Positions 55,043-64,000 of a stretch of DNA of 64,000 nucleotides are shown in pieces (positions within the stretch are counted from its first letter, which is position 1; every line of letters begins with the position of its first letter). Source of the DNA: Aedes albopictus (taxonomy: Eukaryota > Arthropoda > Insecta > Diptera > Culicidae); contig NC_085138.1 of the NCBI RefSeq assembly GCF_035046485.1, forward strand, positions 14,511,329 through 14,575,328, written 5' to 3'. The notes under the pieces were generated by a model that worked only from the letters and a program-made list of their open reading frames with translations, did no database searches and was not told the origin of the DNA. The translations under genes were made by a program, and so were the position numbers.

Positions 55043-57130
55043 TACAGACATCTCCCTACTATTGGACCCATACTGCATCCCTACCGATAACTGGGACTGG
55101 GTAGCTTGGATTTCAAGCTAGTGACAATCTGTACAACCGATCGTTTCCCGATCTTGGAAATAATCTCCACGTCGCAAGAGGGCTTCGAAATAGCCCCCAG
55201 GTGGCCGAAAGACCAGTTCTAGTCTATGCTGGATTCGCTATCAAGCGCACTATGTCCCATGGTCATCGGTGGAGACTTCAACGCCTGGGTAATTGAGTGG
55301 GGTAGCCGCTTGACTAACTCGAGAGGCTGGGCTCTACTCTGGCGATTCGATACAGGATGGAACACGAAGGATGACGGTCACAGCCGTAGGTCATCGACCG
55401 CCATCGCTTTGATAATCCGGCATTTGTAAAGCGATTGCTTATGGATCATCCAGCGATGATCAAGTCAAGGTGATCCCAACCCATTAATAAACGCAAACCG
55501 GTATATCGGTGGTGTCCAGAAATCGCAGAACTTCGCGCATTCTGCCTAAGACCAGAAGGAGGATACAAAGAGCTCGCACCGATGAGGGAAGAATGGAGGG
55601 AAGTGAGGCCTACTGGGCGGCTAAACTGGCACTGAAAAAAGATATTGAGGCGCGTAAATGGACGTGCTTCGATAATCTCTGCCAGGCAGTCAACCCAACC
55701 TCTTGAGGTGATACCTACAGTATAGTCATGGTCAAAACCCACAGAACGCTCCCTCGATATGCTGCAGAAGATCGTGGAAACGTTGTTCACGCGCTGCGAT
55801 TCAAGACCACGGGCCCCCGTTCCCTATGGCCAAACCGACCATGCTCATCGCATTAGCGAAGTCACTTAAGTTGAACAAGGTTCCGGGTCAGGACGGTATC
55901 CCACTGTAGCCATCAAGACGGCCATCGAGACTAGCCCTGACATGTTCAGAATTGCTGTGCAGATGTGCCTAGACAGAGATGAATTTCCGGAGAGGTGGAT
56001 AAGCCAAAGCTTGGTTCGACTGCCCAAACCCGGGAAGCCACCTGGCGACTCGTCGGCATAGACCTATCTGCCCTCTGGAGACCGCTTGGAAACTGTTATT
56101 GAAACGGATCATTCTGTCGAGACTGATGGTCTATACCGAGAATCCCGATGACTCTGGCCTCTCGGATAACCATTTCAGCTTCAGGAAGGGTCGATCGACG
56201 GTGGACGCTATTAGGATTGTAACCAAAACGGCCGTGATAGCGCTCCAAAAGAAGCAAACAGGAATCCGCTATTGCGCGGTCGTCACGCTACTTCTATACT
56301 ACGGTACGGCACCGCTGCGTGATTGAAAGCGCTAGTGGTGAATCAAAACGTGAAGTGACTCCAGAATGCCCACAAGATGATATGCCTTAGGGTGGTCAGC
56401 GCATACGGTCTCAAAAGACGCGGTATGAAAACTAGCGAGCATGACGCCCATAGCACTAGTGGTGGTAGAGGACGAAGAGTGCTTCGAAAGACACTGCATA
56501 AGAGACGCGAGACGGATTGCCAGAACATCGTCTATGCTGAAGTGGTAGAGGGAATGGGATTCCTTCATCAAAGGTAGATAGACACACAGGCTCATAACGA
56601 GCGTGTCTAAATGTACAAGCAGGACCCATGGCGAGGTGTACTTTCACGACACAATTTCGGTCAGGTCACGGGTGCTTTATGTGGTATCTGGACAGATTCA
56701 GACATGCAGGCTCCCCCTCATGTCCAGAATGCGCAGATTGCGACGAGACCAGGGAGCATGTGTTCTTTGAATGCCCACGCTAAATGGAGCAAAGGTCGAG
56801 TATGCAGGAGGTATGCGGTAGAGATATCACTCCGGACAACATTGTTGAAAGGATGTGTACGGGGGCGGACAAGTGGAATTCCGTTAATTCCGCGGTCTCT
56901 CCAATGGTACTTGAACTACAAAGAAAATGGCAACAGCAAGATAATTTGCCCCACGAGAGCTTGAGTCCAATGGGTAGTCTACAGTACTAGCCAGGTCCCA
57001 AGCTTCCAGAGAAGAGAGGTCAACTTAAGGCGGTAGCTGGTGGAACGCAGAGAGTACTCATGTACGATCCTCCCTTCTTGAAGTCATCCCTGATGGGCGT
57101 ACCGCGAAGGTAATGAAGAGAGAGCATTTT

Positions 57131-58995
57131 AGTGAGTGTTTAGTGGGTTGATCTCCATATAACCACGAGGAACCACCTCTTGGGTATTTGATTAGCAGAT
57201 TTTCTCATTCTATAAAAAAGAACAGTTGGAACTACAACTATACAAATACATTTTGCTGAGGACTGGAAGAATCTTTAGATGGACCATATTTTCATTCTCC
57301 TTTCCCACTCTGGAAACTCCTAGCCACAGCACCGGTGTCTTCTTCCTTCACCTAAATTATCCCCATCATGTGACCACCACACCACCCGATCCTACCGTCA
57401 TCAAACCGTAGAACCAAAAACCAAAGTCGAAGCGTATTTATTACAGCCAGCGCTGAGTCCTGAAAGAGAGCTTTTAGCAGCACATGTAGGTGGGTGGTGG
57501 GTATCCTATACACATCGACCAAACGACCAAACGAGAAGGTTGACAGAGTGATGAAGATAGAAAAAAAAGACAGCATCAGGGAAAAAATGGATGTTGAACT
57601 GAAATGATTGAAATTTGCATTCATCAACGAGCATCAAGCTTTCGGTTCTGCATTTGCTGGATGCTGGGAAAGCAGATGGGTGAAAACTGAAGAATCTGGG
57701 AAAAGTAATGAAACTTGTGATGTTGAAATGGATTCGCTGACGGATTTTTTCTATGTCTCTCTTTTTGAGGTTATGTCGTGCGAAGATGGAAAAACTGTGT
57801 GTGGACGACACTCGGCACTATCCGGGATTATTATTGGAAGCTCTCTGAGTACATGGTACAAGTTACCATGGCAAATGGTTATTTGCATATGGATAGTGTC
57901 TTGACGGTATGACGTTCTTGGGATTGATTGAAATTCCTTTCAGCAACGGGCTGATCCCAAAGATTGGAATTAAAATTTGATGAGTAAGTAGTCTGGATGG
58001 GTAACGGAATCAGCAGAAATGGCACGGTTTCGCTTTCAGTGACGTTGTCGTTCGTCTGGAATTAACAACGCATCCCATTTAATGGTTTCCAAGTAATTTA
58101 ATAGGCCACCACCGTAGACGAATCACGTGCTGCGATCGGTCTACCGGCGCTAGCCAAAAATAAAAGATGAACTACACTCGGTTTAAAAACAGAACAACAC
58201 ACACGAATGCAGCTCTTTCGAGGAAGAACGACGATCCCATGCAATTGCTCCCCTCGGCATCGTCTAATATGTAAATAGAGTCGTGCCACAGCTATACCGT
58301 CTTTGGAGACCACCTCTAGTTGATCGTAAAATCGCTTATTGCTTATTAGAATATGAGTTCTACTATGAAACATGATCAGAAATTTAATGCCAGTCAAATG
58401 AACACTAGAAGCATCCCCTTTTTAGCAGCTTTAAGAAATTTCTTTTCAAAAAACGTATTCAAAGATCCATAGAAGATATTTATACATTTTTAATACATGC
58501 TTAAATAAATGAATAATGGCTTTGCGATCATGAATGTCAACTAGATAGTCCGGTTGGTATCGGGACCAGCTCCCAAAGTACGAAGTGCGGCCGGCTGCAA
58601 ATCGCTGCGAGCAAGGTGGTTGTTGAAAAATTGTAATTAGAAACGTGCTGTGCATACTGTCACTGGCATCCCGAAAGCGCGAAGCGGGCGTGAGGTGCGT
58701 CTTGCGTTCGGCATGCTTCTCTGAAAACCGCAGCACCTAGATACGTAGAACATCATCAGGACAGGGAGGTGCTGGCTGCTGACGTCGTTGCGGCTGACTA
58801 GGATAGTGCCAGTTGCCAGTTAGTTGCCATGCAGTCATGCACTTGGCTACTGCTACTACACCAAGATAGCATACAACTAAGTAGAAATGCAAACAAAATA
58901 TCAAATTCAAGCTGATCAGAGCGCATTTCTTAGATTAGCCGTCGTAGGTCGAAGTCCGCCAATCAAGTGGCGCGCAGAGAGCCGACTGTAAGAAA
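57131..58995. other. Repeat-poor noncoding island 7
   Basis: Mixed composition, with a CGCGAAGCGGGCG patch near 58,677. Several short open frames on both strands lack any family signal or splice support. Confidence 0.35.
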
Positions 58996-59590
58996 TGTTA
59001 ATTGATGCGTTCTTCAAATTGTTTCTTCTACTTTAAGAAGAAGTTGCATTTTGGAACAGTGTTAATGATGTTGTTTTTTTTTCTAAATCATAATATATAT
59101 CAGTTGTTTTGAACTCCCAGAAACTGTTTCCCGGAAATGAAGTCTAAGGAGGCGCTCAATGAGCTTGAAGTTTGTATGAAAAAATAGGTCAAATTTAAGC
59201 AGAAATCAAACCTAACTTTACCAAACACCGTATGTAACATATGTAAACAAAAAGAGATTTTCACATGAGGCGCTGAATTTCGTTAAGGACTGCATCACTC
59301 ACCATTGGGGATGATTTGTGGAAAAAACCGAATTTTTCACGTTTCTGAAATGTTGAATGTATGAGTTGCTATGGGAACACCAAACTTCCCGATCGATTTT
59401 CTCCGGTCGTGGATTTTGATAGATATTGTGTTTGGTAAAGTTATGCTTAAAATCTTATGTTTTCGGGTTTTTGCCACTAGGTCGCGCTGTAAGAGTTCAT
59501 ATATTAAAACTTTTGATGTAATTGTAGGTGATTATTAGCTAAACAACTTTGTCGAAGACCGCAAAGTGATCCTACGTCTGTTTTACTCTA
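58996..59590. repeat. Probable dispersed repeat with internal inverted pair
   Basis: AACTTTACCAAACACCGTAT (about 59,213) is mirrored by ATTGTGTTTGGTAAAGTTAT (about 59,426). The right edge joins a 12-bp-period block. Limits are approximate. Confidence 0.4.
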
Positions 59591-60265
59591 GGTAAAGTGA
59601 GGCATTCCTCCCGGGATTCCATCAGGAGCTCCCACCGGTATTTCCAAAAAGATTCCTCCTGAGATTATTTCAGAGATTCCCCGGGAACTTTTTCAAGGAT
59701 TCCTCCCGGGATTCTCCCAGGAACTCCACCGGGATACCTTTAAGGATTTTTGCCGCAATTTATCTTGAGATTCTTCCAGGGATTTATGTAGTTTATCAAT
59801 TTTCCCGGATATCCTTCAGAGATTTTCTCCGGGATATCTTTTGAGATTCTTTCCAAAAGTTATTGCATTGATTCTCCAAGAGTTTTCTTTATGGATTTCT
59901 CCTGGGATTGTCTCAGGGATTCTGTCAAGGAATCCTCCAGGATTTTTTTCTGGATATTCTTTCATGGATTCCTTCCGGGATTCTTTTATGGATATTTTCC
60001 GGTATTTCATCGGGAATTCCTCTCGGGTTTCCTTCTGGGATTTTTTTCCGGATTCTTTAACGGATTATTCACAAAATTCCACCAGTTTTTCCTGGTTTTT
60101 CTCTTGGAATTCCATCATGAATTTTTTAGTTTTCCATCAAGGATTCCTTCTGAGATTTTTACAGAAGTTTCTTCCAGGATTGCTTCGTTAATAATTCCCG
60201 GGATTTCTTCATTGATTTGCCACGAGCTCCCTTCACGTACTCCTCTCAGGCAGAACCGTGCACAG
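59591..60265 (-). repeat. 12-bp-period repeat, pyrimidine-rich strand
   Basis: The clearest stretch of the period: from about 59,960 units CATGGATTCCTT, CCGGGATTCTTT, TATGGATATTTT and so on follow without gap. The 116- and 128-residue frames here have a 4-residue rhythm and are not genes. Confidence 0.85.
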
Positions 60266-60269
60266 AAAA

Positions 60270-60935
60270 GGCGATAAGGGAGGGTGTTCTTCAACCTCCA
60301 CGGTTCGCGGGTTTAGAAGGCACTTTTCTGACTTTAGTGTAAATTCCCAGCCACCACTTCTGTCCAATCACGCAAATTAAACTTGCTCTCCACACTAGAC
60401 ACTATTGTGTAATTCTTCCTCGGCGACCTCACTGATTACGCTTTACTTTCCGTTGAAATTCACAAGCTTTATTGAAACCAAAGTCCGATACTTTATTGTA
60501 GGAATGAAAATTTCTAATCTACACGTCTTTATTGTGGAACGATCGATTGGCTACTGACTTGAGTTGTTATTTTCGAAATTCTCGTATTGCATTCTCAGGT
60601 CGCTAAGACTACCTATACATCAGTATCGTCGTCGTATCTTTGTGTTGAGTGTTGTTAGTTTTTAACTGTATTGTTACTAACATTCTTAGGCATACTGTGT
60701 GTTCGGTGTTGTGTATAACAGTTTGAATTTTAACCAGCTCAATCCTAGCTGTAAGTTTTAATTTGTAGTTTTAACAATAGAATTCATATTTATGTTATTT
60801 TACTATTTCAACAACTAACAGAGGGGTTTTTCCTGATTTTCGCAAAGGGCGGAGGGTCGTCTAGTGTAACATCGGCAATAAGAGAAGTTTAACTCCCAAA
60901 AAGTCAATAAAGGGAGGGGTTAGTGACTTTCAGAA
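60270..60935 (-). mobile_element. Possible LTR-like island, minus strand
   Basis: A 660-base non-repeat island within 12-bp-period DNA. On the minus strand it has TGTTAGTTGTTG (from about 60,832) and three AATAAA signals (near 60,533, 60,505 and 60,475), which suggests an LTR or transcript end. No paired LTR or primer site was established. A CCGTGCACAGAAAAGG piece near 60,258 resembles the hAT MITE ends at 22,494. Confidence 0.3.
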
Positions 60936-63900
60936 ATTTATTCTGGATTTCCGTCAAGGAATCATCTGGGATTTTTTCTTAGATTGCATCAGAGATTTCT
61001 TCAAGGATTCTTTTATGAATTTTATCTAGAATTTTTCTTGGAATTTCCACGACAATTTCCTCCAGGATTCCTGAGATTCCTTCATTGATCCTTCCAGGGC
61101 TTTTTTCGGGATTTCTTCTGGATTTTTTTTTTAAAGAATCTTAGGAATTCTGTAAAGATATCTGGTCAAGAATTCCTCCAGATATTTCTCCCGGGATTCT
61201 TTCTGAGATTCTTCCATTGATTTATCCCGGATTTTTTTTTCAACAAATTTCTCTTGAGAGCATCTTCCGAGATTCATTTAGGGATTCATTTGTGGAATCA
61301 TTTAGGGATTCCTTCAGTAATTCCTGTCATGATTCTTTCAGTGTTTCTTTCATAAATGTAGATTTTTTTTAATTTCTTTAGGAATTCCTTCTGACATTCC
61401 TTCATTAATTTATACTGGGAGTTCTTCATTTTTTCCGAGCGTTGGTTCCCTTTTTTAAAGTATCTCAAGCATTTTTTATTTTATGTCAGCAATTCTTTTG
61501 GAATTTGTTCTTTTTATCTATGCAAAAACTCTTCCGGCAATTCCTTTGGGACTCCGTTGGTGATAACTTTGGTAATTCATTCGACAATTATTCTGGGAAC
61601 TGGCTCGAAAATTCTTCGGATTTTTTTTTTTTTGGCTATTCCTTCTGCCTTTTTTCTGAATTTTCGTTGGTAGTTTTTTTTTCTTGAATTTATTTATCTA
61701 TGCTATTTGGTATTTCTTCAGAAATTTCTTAGATAACTCCTTCAGCAATTCTTCTTTCCCTTCTATATTCATATTAGAATTCTTTAGACATTTTTTTCGA
61801 GATTTCTCTAGTAATTATTTGAGGAATTTCTGCAGCAATTTTTTTCGGAATACCTTTGGCAATACCAATGAAACTTGCTTTTGATTTTTTGTTTTAATTT
61901 ATGAGCAATCGGTTTGGAATTTTTTTTTAACAAACCCTTTGAAAGCCTCTACGATTGTTACTTTAGGAACTTCTTCAACAATTCATTAGTAAATTTCTGC
62001 GGCAAATATTGCAGAGTATGAAGTAGTAATTGAAAAAAATCTTTGGAAAATCTTTCAGAATTCTTTTGGGAATGCTTCAAAATTTGCTTGGAAATTCTTT
62101 AAGCAACAATATTTTAAGAATTTCTCTAGCATAAGCTTTGGAAAAGCGTACGGTAATTTCTTAGGAATATTATCAAATGCAATTTTATTGGGATTTCTTC
62201 GTCATTTTTTGCGAATTTTCTCGAACATTTATTTGTTAATACTTGCAAAAATTGCTATAGAAATTTCTTCAACAACTGGAACATATTTTGGCAAATTATT
62301 TTGGAACTGGATTTGGTCAATTTGTTTGAAAAGAATCAGGAAATTCCAAAGCGAACTTTATGCGAATGAATCCGACAATTCCTTTGAGAATTTCTCAGAA
62401 AGTTTTTTGGGAATTTTTTGGGTTTCCTTTGAAAATCCCTTCGATAATTTCTTTGCACATTTCTTCGGCAAAAGTTTTAAAAATAGCAGTTCCTTCATAA
62501 ATTTTTTGAGCAAGCCCTCTTGAGATTTTTTTAATTTCCAAAAGAATAGCCTAAGAAATTTACAAAAAAAATAGCCGACAGAAATCCAAAAGAAAGGAAT
62601 TGTGTGATGAATTCAAAAAATAATTGTCAGACAAACTTCTCAGGAATTTCCAGTGGAATTTACAAACAAAAAGCTTCCTATGAACTTTTCGAAGTACATT
62701 TGAAAGGAATTACCTAAAGATTTTTCAGACAAATTGCCGAAAGAAATCTAAGAGAAGGTGCTGAAACCCCAAGTAATTTACACAAAGGCATCGATGATGA
62801 AATAGCCAAGAAAATTAACAACAAAATTTATAAACAAATTTCCGAAGCAATTTACGGAAGCATTGAATATAAATATAATGGAATCGTAAGGAAATACAAA
62901 ATGAAACACAATAAAAGTGCAGAAATAAATATAAAGGAATCCTCCAACGAATCCGTAACGAACAATTTGCAAAAGCATTACTTAAAAAATTACTTTAGAA
63001 ATTCTCAAATCAATTACCAAAGAATTTCCGCAAGAACAACAGAATGAAATCCCAAATATAATGTCGACAAAATGTTCAATTTTATTGCTGAAGCAAGTAC
63101 CAAAGAAATTTCTAAAGAAATTTCCGAAGAATTTCACAAGGGCTTAAATAATTACCTATGCCATTTTCCAAGATATGCTGACGAACTAATCTTGTAGTGG
63201 GATTAAAGGGTTTCTTTTTGGATTTTTTTTAATTCTGCGGTTTCAAATATCTTTTCCAATGTATTCCGGAATATTTTCGTAGATTCCTTTTGCTCCGACT
63301 TGTTTTCCAAGAAAAAATACAAAGTTCATTCAGAATTGTTCCTAAGGATTTGGATTACTTCTAAAGTTCTTCTAGGGGTGCCGACAGAAATTCATTTAGA
63401 ATTTTCATTTGAAAATTTTTGATGTTTAAGTTTAACAATGATTTTTTCTAGGGCAACTTGCAGGACTTCTCCATGATTTTTTATACAAATTCATTTAGAA
63501 TTTCTTTGATAATTCTTCTAAATACTTTATCCAGATTTTTTCAGGTATTCCTTTAGAAAATCCATCAAAAATTATGTAAGAAATTCTTCGCGGCTTTTTC
63601 GGAAAATTTTCCATATTTTTTTAATTTCTCTGAGATTCAGTTTAAAATAACTAAAAGAACTATCAAAAATTCAACTAAATATACACAAAATATTCTTGGA
63701 ATTCCTTTGGAAATTCCTGAAGGGAGTCCATTCGACTCTATCATATCATATCATAAAATCTCTCATGGATTCATGCAGAAAAGCAGATTACCTTCAAACG
63801 ATTTTCCAAAGTTAATTTTAAAAATTTTCTCAGAAATTTGTCCTTCAAATTACCCACTGTTTCTTCCAGATTTTTTTTCGAAAAATCATTCAGGAATTCT

Positions 63901-64000
63901 GTTAAGGAGTTTTTTCACAAATTATTGAAAGGGTTTCTCGAGGAGTTTCATTAGGTATTCCTTCAGATATTTCTTTTTAAAATCCTCCTTTGATTTCTTA
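60936..64000. repeat. Long 12-bp-period block, diverged subfamily
   Basis: Pyrimidine-rich to about 62,520, purine-rich to about 63,150, then pyrimidine-rich to the window end. From about 61,430 the unit drifts towards AATTCCTTTGGN and GAAATTTCTTCA. Frames such as those near 61,500, 62,200 and 63,700 are by-products. Confidence 0.78.

Larger units (their letters stand above)
53728..57130 (+). pseudogene. R1-clade non-LTR retrotransposon relic
   Basis: Gag-like tail with CCHC knuckles (CKKYEVEGHIASEC, about 53,730; CLICTTKKDHTMGGPECP). ORF2 then starts QLNLNHCEATQQLL (about 53,886). After removal of a TA element the frame reads on as SESS-TDISLLLDPYCIP. Endonuclease motif GGDFNAW at 55,268-55,288; RARTDEGRMEG-type linker near 55,575; RT remains LNKVPGQDGIP (about 55,874), RWISQSLVRLPKPGKPPGDS (about 55,998), and NHFSFRKGRSTVDAI (about 56,169). 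A deletion after about 56,285 removes the active-site box. The C-terminal zinc finger CPEC...EHVFFECP spans 56,721-56,778. RT without RNase H plus this finger indicates the R1 clade. Many shifts and stops. Confidence 0.82.

Noticed and set aside
59841..60277. Two overlapping hydrophobic proteins of 116 and 128 residues
   Set aside because: Both are readings of the 12-bp-period repeat, with a 4-residue rhythm and no domain.
1..64000. Endogenous viral elements (flavi- or rhabdovirus-like)
   Set aside because: No frame or fragment showed recognisable viral protein motifs; a translated search could still find short pieces.

Overview
The window looks like non-genic, transposon-saturated nuclear DNA of a culicine mosquito, most likely an Aedes. 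The reasons are tRNA-derived SINEs of the Feilai type (an Aedes aegypti family with an A box, a B box and a triplet-repeat tail), relics of three non-LTR retrotransposon groups common in Aedes (an I/LOA-type element with RNase H, an RTE/JAM1-like element and an R1-clade element), many short inverted-repeat elements with TA, 3-bp, TTAA or 8-bp target duplications, and long stretches of AT-rich intergenic or intronic sequence. No bacterial genes, rRNA, CRISPR or recognisable viral insertions were seen. Species assignment is an inference from repeat families I recognise; no search was run.

Layout. 0.5-3.65 kb: SINE fragment and a frameshifted I/LOA-type retrotransposon carrying a precisely inserted 160-bp MITE. 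3.65-10.7 kb: a dispersed repeat (D) interrupted by a 4.15-kb composite that holds a 1.25-kb hAT-like element and a 152-bp minisatellite. 10.7-13.5 kb: mostly single-copy-looking DNA with one TA MITE. 13.6-16 kb: a deep nest of TA elements, MITEs and an intact Feilai-type SINE. 16-20.4 kb: degenerate 12-bp-period repeats and an (AT)n tract. 20.4-24.1 kb: single-copy-looking DNA with TTAA, hAT and other MITEs. 24.1-27.8 kb: a Tc1-like transposase pseudogene split into two halves. 28.06-28.82 kb: the only intact, convincing protein-coding frame, a 254-residue PHD-finger protein resembling ORF1 of CR1-like retrotransposons, with poly(A) signals but no ORF2. 29-31 kb: three MITEs. 31.2-34.3 kb, 38.9-40.3 kb and 59.6-64 kb: 12-bp-period repeats. 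34.3-36.4, 41.2-43.3, 46.8-48.6 and 57.1-59 kb: repeat-poor islands, two of which hold weak exon candidates. 44.4-46.8 kb: RTE-like relic. 49-51.2 kb: a 663-bp tRNA-headed retroposon with a 19-bp duplication, and a long-TIR TA element with a GC-rich hairpin island. 51.5-52 kb: a probable solo LTR. 53.7-57.1 kb: an R1-clade relic split by a 1.09-kb TA element.

The genes do not form a pathway. What links the region is transposition. In two places (2,374 and 53,956) the host element's reading frame resumes exactly when the insert and one copy of the target duplication are removed, which fixes element boundaries without any database. The 12-bp-period repeat makes up roughly 14 kb by my block limits and generates many open frames with a 4-residue rhythm; these are not genes. 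The candidates most worth following are the intact PHD ORF, the 12-bp repeat, the GC-hairpin island at 50.8-51.0 kb, the long SINE, and the G-run MITE group.
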